Shown piece after piece: positions 17,345 through 26,877 of a DNA stretch of 64,000 nt. Below the pieces are notes generated by a model. It saw only the letters and a program-made list of their open reading frames with translations, was not told the origin of the DNA and searched no databases. Numbering within the stretch: the stretch's first letter is position 1; every line of letters begins with the position of its first letter. Origin of the DNA: Clostridia bacterium (GTDB lineage: Bacteria > Bacillota > Clostridia > Oscillospirales > Acutalibacteraceae). Where the stretch lies: NCBI GenBank assembly GCA_017513195.1, contig JAFXGM010000024.1, positions 124,001 to 188,000 on the forward strand, given 5' to 3'. Both the position numbers and the translations under genes were made by a program.

Positions 17345-17785
17345 ATGGAGAAAGAACGGCAGCTTGGTTTTGAAATCAGAACACTTAATAACTGTGTAAA
17401 ACGCTTTGTTCATAGCACAAGACCCCCCGAGTTTGAGGAGTCAACGGGTGTTCACGGTTGGGCTATAAGATATTTTTATGAAAATAGAAATAAAGATATT
17501 TTTCAGCGTGATTTTGAGGCGCGTTTTTCAATACGTCGTTCAACCGCTACAAATATGCTAAAGCTTATGGAAAAAAACGGACTTATTACACGTGAAAGTG
17601 TTGCTTATGATGCGCGACTTAAAAGAATTGTTCTTACCCCAAAGGCAGTTGAAATTCATAAAAAGGCCGTAAAAAACATTAAAAAGATAGAAAACACTTT
17701 AAAATTAGGGATTAGTAAAGAAGAGTTGGACGCTTTTTATAGTGTGGTAGATAAAATTAAGGCTAATTTGGAGGTAGTGGAATGA
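17345..17785 (+). CDS. MarR-family transcriptional repressor
   Basis: 146 residues from the ATG at 17345, with GGTGGTG upstream. A longer frame from TTG 17276 is rejected because that TTG is the -35 box. The winged helix is visible at about 40-105: QRDFEARFSIRRSTATNMLK (recognition helix) and LMEKNGLITRESVAYDARLK (wing, with the Asp-x-Arg motif). It should respond to a small molecule and repress its own operon, which encodes a drug-exporter-like ABC pair; the start of the first transporter gene overlaps its stop by four bases. Confidence 0.92.
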   Translation: MEKERQLGFEIRTLNNCVKRFVHSTRPPEFEESTGVHGWAIRYFYENRNKDIFQRDFEARFSIRRSTATNMLKLMEKNGLITRESVAYDARLKRIVLTPKAVEIHKKAVKNIKKIENTLKLGISKEELDAFYSVVDKIKANLEVVE

Positions 17786-19524
17786 TTAGAAAATTAGCAA
17801 AAAGCATTCGTGAATACAAAACTCCCAGTATAATCACAATGTTGCTTATGGTTGGTGAAGTTGTAATTGAATGCTTAATACCTTTTATTACGGCAGATCT
17901 TGTCAACGATATTAAAGCCGGTGTAGAGCTTAGCGAACTTTTAAAAACAGGTTTAATTCTTGTTGCTCTGGCGGTGGTATCGCTTTCTTGTGGAGGTATA
18001 GCAGCTTATACCTGTTCTAAAGCGTCTGCGGGTTTTGCAAAAAACCTGCGTCATGATGTCTTTACAAGAATACAAAAGTTCTCTTTTCATAATATAGATA
18101 AGTTTTCTACGTCATCACTTGTGACACGTCTTACTACCGATATTACCCACGTGCAAATGTCATATATGATGATTATAAGAACTGCTATTCGTAGTCCACT
18201 TATGTTTGTTTTTGCGATTATTATGGCGTATAAGATGGGTGGCAGTTTGGCGACAACCTTTGTTGTGGTTGTTCCTGTTTTGATTTTTGGTCTTTTGCTT
18301 GTGGCAAGAACCGCTATGCCTGCATTCCGTCGTGTGTTTAAGAAGTATGATAGACTTAACGAGTCGATTGAAGAAAACGTACGTGCTATGCGTGTGGTAA
18401 AGGGCTTTTCACGCGAAAAATACGAAACTAAAAAATTCACTAACGCAGCAACAGATATTTGCAAGGACTTTACAAAAGCTGAACGTATAGTAGCGCTAAA
18501 CGGACCTATAATGCAAATATGTATGTATTTTAATATGATTTTTGTGCTCATCGTTGGTTCTAGGCTTACAATTTCAAGCAAGGGTGCTTTGCTTGACGTT
18601 GGTCAAATTTCTGCAATGTTGACATACGGTATGCAGATACTTATGTCACTAATGATGCTGTCAATGATTTATGTTATGCTTACAATGTCGATGGAATCTA
18701 TGAAGCGTATATGTGAGGTTTTGGACGAAGAGCCAAATCTTCACAACCCAGAAAATCCAATTTATACTGTTAAAGATGGTAGTATAGATTTTAACAACGT
18801 AAACTTTAAGTATTCGAAAACAGCCAGTAGAAATTCTTTATCGAATATTGATTTGCACATAAAATCAGGTATGACGGTTGGTGTAATCGGCGGTACCGGC
18901 TCGGGTAAATCGTCGCTTGTACAGCTTATTCCGCGACTTTATGACATTACCGAAGGTGAAGTGCTGGTAGGTGGCATAGATGTACGTGAGTATGATATAA
19001 AGACACTTCGTGACTCGGTAGCAATGGTGCTTCAAAAAAATCAGCTTTTCTCGGGCACGATAAAAGAAAATCTACGCTGGGGTAATGAAAATGCTACCGA
19101 CGAAGAAATGATAAAGGCGTGTCAACTTGCCCAGGCAGATGATTTTATAAAATCATTCCCTGACGGATACGACACGTATATTGAACAGGGCGGTACAAAC
19201 GTATCGGGCGGACAAAAGCAACGCCTTTGTATAGCGCGAGCCCTTTTGAAAAAACCAAAGATTTTGATTTTAGACGACTCCACCAGTGCGGTAGATACTA
19301 AAACCGACGCATTTATAAGGGCAGGCTTTAAAGAATATATACCAGAAACCACAAAAATAATTATTGCGCAACGCGTAGCTTCGGTTATGGATGCTGATAT
19401 GATAATTGTTATGGAAAATGGTAAGGTTGCAGCAGTTGGTAATCACGATGAGCTAATTAAAAACAGTGAAATTTATCGTGAAGTTTACGAACAGCAAACA
19501 AACGGAGGTGATTTTGATGAGTAG
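17782..19524 (+). CDS. Heterodimeric ABC exporter, subunit with degenerate ATP site
   Basis: 580 residues: an exporter-type membrane domain with six segments (about 15-300) and an ATPase domain. Walker A GGTGSGKSS is near 371, signature NVSGGQKQR near 472, Walker B ILILDDSTS near 494. The catalytic Glu after Walker B is Asp here (LDDSTSAVD), the mark of the degenerate half in heterodimeric exporters such as BmrCD or TM287/288. Partner is the next gene. The pair probably exports drugs, lipids or peptides; the MarR neighbour favours a toxic compound. Confidence 0.93.
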   Translation: MIRKLAKSIREYKTPSIITMLLMVGEVVIECLIPFITADLVNDIKAGVELSELLKTGLILVALAVVSLSCGGIAAYTCSKASAGFAKNLRHDVFTRIQKFSFHNIDKFSTSSLVTRLTTDITHVQMSYMMIIRTAIRSPLMFVFAIIMAYKMGGSLATTFVVVVPVLIFGLLLVARTAMPAFRRVFKKYDRLNESIEENVRAMRVVKGFSREKYETKKFTNAATDICKDFTKAERIVALNGPIMQICMYFNMIFVLIVGSRLTISSKGALLDVGQISAMLTYGMQILMSLMMLSMIYVMLTMSMESMKRICEVLDEEPNLHNPENPIYTVKDGSIDFNNVNFKYSKTASRNSLSNIDLHIKSGMTVGVIGGTGSGKSSLVQLIPRLYDITEGEVLVGGIDVREYDIKTLRDSVAMVLQKNQLFSGTIKENLRWGNENATDEEMIKACQLAQADDFIKSFPDGYDTYIEQGGTNVSGGQKQRLCIARALLKKPKILILDDSTSAVDTKTDAFIRAGFKEYIPETTKIIIAQRVASVMDADMIIVMENGKVAAVGNHDELIKNSEIYREVYEQQTNGGDFDE

Positions 19525-21463
19525 AGGACCAGCACCTCGCAATATGCCAAGAGGCCCCAGAGGAAAATTTAATCCTAATACCTTTAAACGCATTATTAAA
19601 ATGCTCTTCAAATTTTACCCCGTAATGATGCCGCTTACAATTGCGTGCATACTTTTTTCGGCAGTAACTGCAGCATTGCCGGCAGTTTTTCAACAAAAGG
19701 TAATTGCCGATATTGAAATATTTATTAAAACAGGCGATTGGGAAGCGGCTAAAAGTGTAATTTTGCCTAAGGTGTTTATTTTAATAGGTCTTTACGTGGT
19801 ATCAATTATAGCGATTACGCTTTATAATCAGTTGATGGTATTTATAACACAGGGATTTTTGAATAAGATGAGAATTCATATGTTTGAAACAATGCAAAAA
19901 TTGCCCGTAAAATACTTCGATCAAAATAAGCACGGTGATATTATGAGTCATTATACTAATGACGTTGATACAATGCGTGAGCTTATTTCTCGTTCTTTGC
20001 CATCGCTTTTACAGGCTGCGGTTATTGTTATAAGCGTGCTTAGCATTATGCTTTACTATAGCGTTTGGATGACACTAGTAGTACTATTGGGTGTAATTAC
20101 AATGGCTTTTGTTTCAAAAAAGGTTGGCGGTGGTTCTGCCAAATACTTTATGCGTCAACAAAAGGCCATTGGTAAAACCGAAGGCTTTGTTCAGGAAATG
20201 ATGAGCGGGCAAAAGGTAATTAAAGTTTTCTGTCACGAAAAAGAGTGCAACGAGGACTTTGATAAGGTAAATAATGAATTATTTAATGATAGCTTCCGCG
20301 CACATGCCTATGCTAACTGCCTAGGACCGATTATAGGTAATCTTGGCAATATACTTTATGTTCTTGTGGCTACTGTTGGTGGTGTGTTGTTATTGACCCA
20401 TGTGCCAAACATATCTATTGGCACACTTGTAAGTGGCAGTGTTGCAGTGCTTACTATAGATTTGGTTGTACCTTTTCTTAATATGTCGCGACAGTTTACA
20501 GGCAACATAAATCAGGTAACCCAGCAAATTAATACAGTTGTTATGGCAATGGCGGGTGCTGAACGCGTGTTTAATTTAATAGATCAGCAGCCCGAAGCAG
20601 ATGAAGGCTATGTAACGCTTGTAAATTGCGAGGTTGACGAGAGCGGGAACATAATCGAAGCCGATAAAAGAACGGGTAAATGGGCTTGGAAGCATCCACA
20701 TAGCGACGGTACCCTCACTTACGAATTATTAAAAGGTGACGTTACTATGACCGAGGTTGATTTCGGTTATGAAGAAGATAAGCTTGTTCTTCACGATGTA
20801 TCGGTTTATGCGCGTCCGGGTCAAAAGGTTGCCTTTGTAGGTGCTACGGGTGCGGGTAAAACCACAATTACCAATCTTATAAACCGCTTTTATGATATTG
20901 AGGATGGCAAAATTCGTTATGACGGCATAAATATCAATAAGATTAAAAAATCTGACTTGCGCCGTTCCCTTGGTATAGTTTTGCAAGAAACCAACCTGTT
21001 TACAGGTACTGTTATGGACAATATTCGATACGGCAGACTTGATGCTACCGATGAAGAATGTATAGAAGCTGCACGTCTTGCGGGCGCTGATGATTTCATA
21101 ACCAGACTGCCCCAAGGCTACGAAACACAGCTTTCTAACAATGGTTCTAACCTTTCGCAAGGTCAAAGACAGTTGATTGCTATTGCTCGTGCGGCGGTTG
21201 CCGATCCACCTGTAATGATACTTGACGAGGCTACATCATCAATCGATACGCGTACCGAAGCTATTGTGCAAAAAGGTATGGACAAATTGATGGAGGGTAG
21301 GACTGTATTTGTAATAGCGCATAGACTCTCAACCGTTATGAACTCCGATGTAATAATGGTGTTAGATAAGGGTAGAATTATTGAGCGTGGTTCACACGCC
21401 GATCTCATTGCACAAAAGGGCACTTATTATCAGCTTTATACAGGCTCGTTCGAGCTTGAATAA
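19517..21463 (+). CDS. Heterodimeric ABC exporter, canonical subunit
   Basis: 648 residues from the ATG at 19517, behind GGAGG; an upstream in-frame start at 19466 has no site. An N-terminal Pro/Arg-rich stretch (MSRGPAPRNMPRGPRGK) precedes six membrane segments (about 35-340) and the ATPase. Walker A GATGAGKTT lies near 441, signature NLSQGQRQL near 544, and Walker B VMILDEATSS near 566 has the normal catalytic Glu. An insert of about 50 residues (near 365-415, including EADKRTGKWAWKHPHSDGT) separates the two domains. It overlaps the partner by eight bases. Confidence 0.93.
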   Translation: MSRGPAPRNMPRGPRGKFNPNTFKRIIKMLFKFYPVMMPLTIACILFSAVTAALPAVFQQKVIADIEIFIKTGDWEAAKSVILPKVFILIGLYVVSIIAITLYNQLMVFITQGFLNKMRIHMFETMQKLPVKYFDQNKHGDIMSHYTNDVDTMRELISRSLPSLLQAAVIVISVLSIMLYYSVWMTLVVLLGVITMAFVSKKVGGGSAKYFMRQQKAIGKTEGFVQEMMSGQKVIKVFCHEKECNEDFDKVNNELFNDSFRAHAYANCLGPIIGNLGNILYVLVATVGGVLLLTHVPNISIGTLVSGSVAVLTIDLVVPFLNMSRQFTGNINQVTQQINTVVMAMAGAERVFNLIDQQPEADEGYVTLVNCEVDESGNIIEADKRTGKWAWKHPHSDGTLTYELLKGDVTMTEVDFGYEEDKLVLHDVSVYARPGQKVAFVGATGAGKTTITNLINRFYDIEDGKIRYDGININKIKKSDLRRSLGIVLQETNLFTGTVMDNIRYGRLDATDEECIEAARLAGADDFITRLPQGYETQLSNNGSNLSQGQRQLIAIARAAVADPPVMILDEATSSIDTRTEAIVQKGMDKLMEGRTVFVIAHRLSTVMNSDVIMVLDKGRIIERGSHADLIAQKGTYYQLYTGSFELE

Positions 21464-21467
21464 AATC

Positions 21468-21504
21468 AAAAGCAATCACGTTAAAACGTGGTTGCTTTTA
21501 TTAT
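21468..21504 (+). terminator. Terminator of marR-ABC operon
   Basis: AAAAGCAATCACGTT-AA-AACGTGGTTGCTTTT (one G-U pair) then TATTATA. Confidence 0.85.
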
Positions 21505-21523
21505 ATATTTATATATAAAAATA

Positions 21524-21552
21524 TTGAAATATATATGTTTTTATGTTATTAT
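21524..21552 (+). promoter_or_regulatory. Probable promoter of the recJ operon
   Basis: TTGAAA (21524-21529), 17-bp spacer, TATTAT (21547-21552); an overlapping TATAAA lies three bases on. AT-rich context lowers certainty. Confidence 0.5.
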
Positions 21553-21590
21553 AAATTGAATAATTATTTTCAAATTATGGAGGTGATATT

Positions 21591-23606
21591 ATGTCTGTTA
21601 AAAAGTGGATTGTTGGCGCTCCCGACCGTGAAAAAGCAAAGCTTTTAGCCGAAGAATGTGATATTGATCCGTTTGCCGCTTTAATTGCTGTTGGTCGTGG
21701 TATAGATAACGATGGAGAACTTGAGCTTCTTATGAGTGATGAGCCGATACTTTGCGATCCGTTAGAGCTTGCAGATATAAGAATCGCCGCCGATTATATA
21801 AATAGTGCTATTACAAACAATACAAAAATTGCAGTGTTTGGTGATTATGATTGCGACGGCGTTGTTGCTACGTCTTTACTCTACGATTATTTAAAAAGCA
21901 GAGGCGCTGAAGTTGTTGCATATATACCCGACCGTATTGATGAAGGTTACGGTATGAATTGTGCTGCAGTAGATAAGCTTGCGTCACAAGGCGTAGGTCT
22001 TATAGTTACTGTCGACAACGGTATTTCATGTGCTAATGAAATAGAATATGCTGAATCTTTAGGAATTAAGACGGTGGTCACCGACCATCATCTGCCGCCC
22101 GAAGAATTACCAAACGCTGTAGCTGTGGTTGATCCGCATCGCAAGGATTGTCCAAGTACATTTAAAGATATTTGTGGTGCAGAGGTAGCATTTAAGCTTG
22201 TTTGTGTGCTTGACGATAAAGAACCTGAAGAAATGTTACCCCGCTATGCCGATATATTGGCGGTTGCAACCATTGGTGACGTAATGCCGCTTACAAATGA
22301 AAATCGTTCTATTGTTAAAGCGGGTATTAGAAAAATTAAGTCGTCATCAAATATAGGAATTGCCGCTATACTTAATATGGCGGGTGTTGACCGCAATAAC
22401 ATAGACGCGGGTAAAATATCTTTTGGAATAGTTCCGCGTATTAATGCGGCAGGTCGTATGGGTAGCGCATATCGTGCGTTTAAACTTTTGACCTCAAATA
22501 ATACCATGGATGCGCTTAAAATAGCAGGACCTATAGATGACGATAATGTTCGTCGCCAGCAAATAGAAAAAGAAATTTTTAAAAGCGCCGTTAAAATGAT
22601 AGAGGATAACGATTATCAATATAACAGGGTTATAGTAGTTTGCGGTGAGAATTGGCACTTTGGTGTGCTTGGTATAGTGGCTTCTCGTATATGCGAACGT
22701 TATGGTAAACCGGCACTTGTTTTATCTAGTGAAAATGGTGTGGCACACGGTTCGGGCCGTAGCTTTTCGGGATTTCATCTTTATGACGCCATAAATGCGT
22801 GCAGTGACATTCTGATTAAATATGGCGGTCACGAGCTTGCGGCGGGTGTTAGTGTCAAAGACGATAAAGTAGATGAATTTCGTCAAAATATAAATCAATA
22901 TGCTACAACCAAACCCTTGGCAGTACCAAAGCTTAATATTGATTTTAGGCTTAATCCTGCCGGTATGAGCGTTGATATGGCATTTGCTATAAAATCGCTA
23001 GAGCCGTTTGGTATGGGTAATCCTGCGCCAATTTTTGGTATATTTGGTGTGACTCTTGAAAAAATAACAGCAATAGGCGGTGGCAAGCATCTAAAATTGC
23101 TATGCCGAAAAAACGGCAACGCTTTTCAAACGGTGTTATTTAGTGTAACACCTGAGCAGTTTTGCTTTATGCCTGGTGATATCATAGATTTGGCAGTTAC
23201 GCTTGACACTAATTTTTATCAAGATAAATACAACCTTTCTATACAAATAAAGGCAGTGAAAATGGCGAATATCGACCAAGATGCATATTTTGAAGGCAAA
23301 CAGCTGTTTGATGACTTTGTTTCGGGATATGATACCGATTATACCGCTATTTTTCCAACCAGAGCAGAGGTTGGTAGTGTTTATAAAATGATTACGGCAG
23401 GTCCTATAAGTGCGGAAAGGTTAAGACACGTTGAAACCGACATAGGTTATGGCAAAACACAGACGGCACTAAAAACACTTAATGAATTGGAACTTGTATC
23501 GTTAAATAATGGTGTTTGGGTTGGACACACCACAAACCAAAAAAGTGACCTTATGAATTCGGTTACTTATAAGAAATTATATGAAGGGGTGAATACAGAT
23601 GAATGA
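21591..23606 (+). CDS. recJ: Single-stranded-DNA-specific exonuclease RecJ
   Basis: 671 residues. RecJ degrades ssDNA 5' to 3' in recombination and repair. The DHH phosphoesterase motifs are clear: VFGDYDCDGV (about 80-89), VTVDNGISC, and VVTDHHLPP (about 161-169) plus a DHHA1 part with GSGRSFSGFHL and GGHELAAGVS. A C-terminal OB-like region (IDFRLNPAG...) and a further 100-residue tail (QLFDDFVSGYDTDYTAIFPT) finish the protein. The GGAGGTG ribosome site precedes the ATG. The stop overlaps the RSH start by eight bases. Confidence 0.96.
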   Translation: MSVKKWIVGAPDREKAKLLAEECDIDPFAALIAVGRGIDNDGELELLMSDEPILCDPLELADIRIAADYINSAITNNTKIAVFGDYDCDGVVATSLLYDYLKSRGAEVVAYIPDRIDEGYGMNCAAVDKLASQGVGLIVTVDNGISCANEIEYAESLGIKTVVTDHHLPPEELPNAVAVVDPHRKDCPSTFKDICGAEVAFKLVCVLDDKEPEEMLPRYADILAVATIGDVMPLTNENRSIVKAGIRKIKSSSNIGIAAILNMAGVDRNNIDAGKISFGIVPRINAAGRMGSAYRAFKLLTSNNTMDALKIAGPIDDDNVRRQQIEKEIFKSAVKMIEDNDYQYNRVIVVCGENWHFGVLGIVASRICERYGKPALVLSSENGVAHGSGRSFSGFHLYDAINACSDILIKYGGHELAAGVSVKDDKVDEFRQNINQYATTKPLAVPKLNIDFRLNPAGMSVDMAFAIKSLEPFGMGNPAPIFGIFGVTLEKITAIGGGKHLKLLCRKNGNAFQTVLFSVTPEQFCFMPGDIIDLAVTLDTNFYQDKYNLSIQIKAVKMANIDQDAYFEGKQLFDDFVSGYDTDYTAIFPTRAEVGSVYKMITAGPISAERLRHVETDIGYGKTQTALKTLNELELVSLNNGVWVGHTTNQKSDLMNSVTYKKLYEGVNTDE

Positions 23607-25788
23607 AGCGGCAGTTCGCGATTATAATGAGCTATTAGAATGTATGAAAATTCAGGGCGGCAGTTATGACGTAGAGCTTATCAAAAAAGCATTTAATTAC
23701 TGCGTAGATCATCATCTGGGTCAAAAGCGTCTTACAAACGAAGAATATTACATTCACCCATATAACGTAGCAAAGATAATTATTACTTTGGGTATGGATA
23801 GCCAATCCATAGCTGCGGCACTATTACACGACGTGGTAGAGGATACTGATGTTGAGATTGACGAAATCAAACGCCTTTTTGGCGATGATGTAGCGCTGCT
23901 TGTAGATGGTGTTACAAAAATAGGTAGGCTTAATATTTCATCTAAAGAGCAAGAGCAGGCCGAAAGTCTTCGTAAAATGCTAATTGCTATGGGTAAGGAT
24001 ATACGAGTTATTATTATAAAACTTGCCGATAGACTGCATAATATGCGTACCCTTGGCGCAATGCCGGAACAAAAGCAACGCGATAAGGCGCTTGAAACAC
24101 TTGAGGTTTATGCGCCTATTGCTCACCGACTTGGTATTAGACCTGTAAAAGAAGAACTTGAAGACCTTGCCATTAAGCATCTTGACCCGATTGCATATAA
24201 TGAAATTGAGCAGCTTTTGAAGGTGAGAAAAAATCAGCGAGTACAAATACTTGAGGACATTGAAAAACGAATAGAAACTCGTTTGGGTGAAGAACTTCCA
24301 AACGTTAAGATGTCTTTCCAGGGACGTGTAAAATCTATTCACGGTATTTACCGTAAAATGTACGTTCAAAATCGCGATTTTGACGAAATATACGACGTTT
24401 ATGCCATTCGTGTAATCACCGACACTGTAGCTGACTGTTATAATATTTTGGGTATAATGCACGATATGTTCCGTCCTATTCCAAATAGATTTAAGGACTA
24501 TATATCTACGCCAAAGCCCAATATGTATCAGTCACTTCATACCACCGTTATAAGTCGTGAGGGTGTTCCTTTTGAGATTCAGATAAGAACCTTTGAAATG
24601 CACCACACGGCAGAGTTTGGTATTGCGGCGCACTGGAAATATAAAGAGGGAATAACCGGTACAGACAAGTATATGGAAGATCAGCTGGCGTGGATTCGTC
24701 AGGTGCTTGAAACCTCTGACGTTTCGGGTGATGCGTCTGAAATAGTGCGCACTATAAAGGTTGACCTAAGCCAAGAAGACGTATTTGCCGTTACACCTCG
24801 TGGCGACGTTATAAATTTGCCGGTTGGTTCTACGGTAGTTGACTTTGCTTTTGCAATTCACTCGGCTGTCGGTATTAAAATGGTTGGCGCTAAGGCAAAC
24901 GGTAAAATAGTACCAATAAATCACGAAATTAAAACCGGTGAAATAATAGAAATTCTTACTACAAATCAGGCGGGTCACGGACCGAGCCGCGATTGGATGA
25001 ATATTGCGGTTACAAACTCTGCTAAAGCAAAGATTCGTTCTTGGTTTAAGCGTGAAAAACGTGAAGAAAACATCGTGCAGGGTAAGGATGACCTTGAGCG
25101 TGAGCTTCGTCGCAACAACATCAACTTTTCTGAAGACGAATATATTGAATACATTGATGATTTGGCTCGTCGTATGCATTTTACAGACGCTAATGAATTT
25201 TATGCCGCTATTGGTTACGGCGGTGTGCTTATTTCAAAGCTTTTGCCACGCATTAGAGAAGATTATACCAAGCGTAACAATGCGGCAAAAGCGGTAGAAA
25301 TTAAAACCGTTGCTCCTAAAAGGCATGCTTCATCAGAAGGTGTTGTTGTTGAGGGCATTGACAACTGTCTTGTTAAGCTTTCAAAATGCTGCGCACCACT
25401 ACCGGGAGACGATATTATCGGCTTTATAACACGCGGACACGGTGTATCTATTCACAAATGCGACTGTAGCAACGTACCAAAGGATATTTCAAACAGTGCC
25501 GAGCCTGATCGTTGGGTACACGCACACTGGGACAACGTAAGGAGTGAAAGCTTTACCTCTACATTACAGATTTCAGCCATTGACCGAGAGGGACTTGTAG
25601 GCGACGTAATGAACACAGCATATAATATGCGTATTGCGGTGCATCAAATTAATGCGCGTCAGTTAAAGGGCGGCAACAGCATAATTCATATCAATATCAG
25701 TGCAGAAAGCGTTGAACATTTACGCAGTATTATTGCCCGTATGGAAAAAATATCCGGTGTATTCAGCGTAGAAAGAGTGGTGCAGTAG
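23599..25788 (+). CDS. relA: Bifunctional (p)ppGpp synthetase/hydrolase (RSH)
   Basis: 729 residues, full-length Rel. The hydrolase domain has HDVVEDTD near 76-83, with the metal-binding His/Asp pair; the synthetase domain contains NRFKDYIS near 296-303, and the RFKD form is typical of bifunctional enzymes rather than synthetase-only RelA. Then follow TGS (DVFAVTPRGDVINLPVGST), helical, a Cys-containing CRD-like region (KLSKCCAPLPGD) and a C-terminal ACT domain (about 655-729). It controls the stringent response. Linked with recJ upstream and dtd one base downstream. Confidence 0.97.
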   Translation: MNEAAVRDYNELLECMKIQGGSYDVELIKKAFNYCVDHHLGQKRLTNEEYYIHPYNVAKIIITLGMDSQSIAAALLHDVVEDTDVEIDEIKRLFGDDVALLVDGVTKIGRLNISSKEQEQAESLRKMLIAMGKDIRVIIIKLADRLHNMRTLGAMPEQKQRDKALETLEVYAPIAHRLGIRPVKEELEDLAIKHLDPIAYNEIEQLLKVRKNQRVQILEDIEKRIETRLGEELPNVKMSFQGRVKSIHGIYRKMYVQNRDFDEIYDVYAIRVITDTVADCYNILGIMHDMFRPIPNRFKDYISTPKPNMYQSLHTTVISREGVPFEIQIRTFEMHHTAEFGIAAHWKYKEGITGTDKYMEDQLAWIRQVLETSDVSGDASEIVRTIKVDLSQEDVFAVTPRGDVINLPVGSTVVDFAFAIHSAVGIKMVGAKANGKIVPINHEIKTGEIIEILTTNQAGHGPSRDWMNIAVTNSAKAKIRSWFKREKREENIVQGKDDLERELRRNNINFSEDEYIEYIDDLARRMHFTDANEFYAAIGYGGVLISKLLPRIREDYTKRNNAAKAVEIKTVAPKRHASSEGVVVEGIDNCLVKLSKCCAPLPGDDIIGFITRGHGVSIHKCDCSNVPKDISNSAEPDRWVHAHWDNVRSESFTSTLQISAIDREGLVGDVMNTAYNMRIAVHQINARQLKGGNSIIHINISAESVEHLRSIIARMEKISGVFSVERVVQ

Positions 25789-25789
25789 T

Positions 25790-26251
25790 ATGCGTGCAGT
25801 AATTCAAAGGGTTAAAAATGCATCGGTCGAAATTGATGGCAAGGTTGTTGGCAAATGTGGTGTAGGATTTATGATTTTGTTTTGCGCAGTTGATGGTGAC
25901 ACCGAAAGCGATATAGAGTTGCTTGCCAAAAAGACTGCAAATCTTCGCATCTTTGAGGATGAAAACGCTAAGATGAATAAATCCATTCTTGATATTGACG
26001 GTGAGGTTTTATGTATATCACAGTTTACATTGGCCGCTGATACTAAAAAGGGAAATCGTCCGTCATTTATAAATGCCATGGAGCCTGTGACGGCAGAAAA
26101 GTATTATAAAATGTATTGTGAAACACTGAAATCAAACGGCATTAAAAACGTAGAAACCGGTGAATTTGGTGCCGATATGCAGGTTTCACTTGTAAACGAC
26201 GGACCGGTTACTATCATTTTAGACACAGATATATGGAATAAAAAGGGATAA
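25790..26251 (+). CDS. dtd: D-aminoacyl-tRNA deacylase
   Basis: 153 residues, normal length. Dtd removes D-amino acids (and Gly) from mischarged tRNA. The chirality-proofreading motifs SQFTL (77-81) and the NDGPVTI segment near 135, carrying the cis Gly-Pro, are both present. It follows the RSH gene after one base and precedes the metallo-hydrolase by two, an arrangement common in Clostridia. Confidence 0.96.
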   Translation: MRAVIQRVKNASVEIDGKVVGKCGVGFMILFCAVDGDTESDIELLAKKTANLRIFEDENAKMNKSILDIDGEVLCISQFTLAADTKKGNRPSFINAMEPVTAEKYYKMYCETLKSNGIKNVETGEFGADMQVSLVNDGPVTIILDTDIWNKKG

Positions 26252-26253
26252 AT

Positions 26254-26874
26254 ATGGAAGTTAAACTTTTACTTAAAGGGCATCTTGCTACCTATTCTAA
26301 CTGCTATGGTGTGTTGACTGATAAAGCAGCTATTGTAGTTGATCCCGGAAAATACACCTTGGAACTTGCAGATTTTTTAAAAAGCAATGCCGATAAAACC
26401 CGTCTTATTCTTATAACCCACGCGCATTACGATCACATTGGCGGTGCGTTAGAGCTTAGAGAAAAGACCGGTGTTAAGATTGCAATAGGTAAAAATGAGG
26501 AATTTGCGTTGTCTGACAAAGCGTTTAATCTATCGGGCAGATTTACACCCGCAATTCCTGCGTTCAACGCTGACTATACGATTGAGGATGAAGAAGAGTT
26601 TACGGTAGGTGATATTACCGTAAAGGCTTTTGAAACTCCCGGTCATACGGTGGGCGGTATGTGCTATCTTATGAACGATAATTTGTTTAGTGGTGATATG
26701 CTGTTTTACGAAACTGTTGGCAGGGTTGACCTGCCGGGTGGCGACATTAACGAAATGAAGCAGTCACTCGATAGAATGATGTGGATTTTTGATGATGAAA
26801 TAAAGGTTTATTCAGGACACGGTGAGGAAACAACTATTGGTCACGAAAGAAAATATAATCCTTATTTGAGGTAA
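26254..26874 (+). CDS. Metallo-beta-lactamase-fold hydrolase, glyoxalase II-like
   Basis: 206 residues. The zinc motif THAHYDHIGG (H-x-H-x-D-H at 56-61) is intact, with further ligands in ETPGHTVGG, FSGDMLF and the final SGHGEETTIG. Size and motifs match the YcbL/GloB-like thioesterase group rather than a beta-lactamase. Substrate unknown. It sits inside the rel-dtd-hemZ operon with three-base gaps. Confidence 0.88.
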   Translation: MEVKLLLKGHLATYSNCYGVLTDKAAIVVDPGKYTLELADFLKSNADKTRLILITHAHYDHIGGALELREKTGVKIAIGKNEEFALSDKAFNLSGRFTPAIPAFNADYTIEDEEEFTVGDITVKAFETPGHTVGGMCYLMNDNLFSGDMLFYETVGRVDLPGGDINEMKQSLDRMMWIFDDEIKVYSGHGEETTIGHERKYNPYLR

Positions 26875-26877
26875 AAA

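Noticed and set aside
18087-18581. 164-codon frame antisense to the first ABC exporter gene
   Set aside because: Composition is the complement of a membrane-domain coding region; no start signals.
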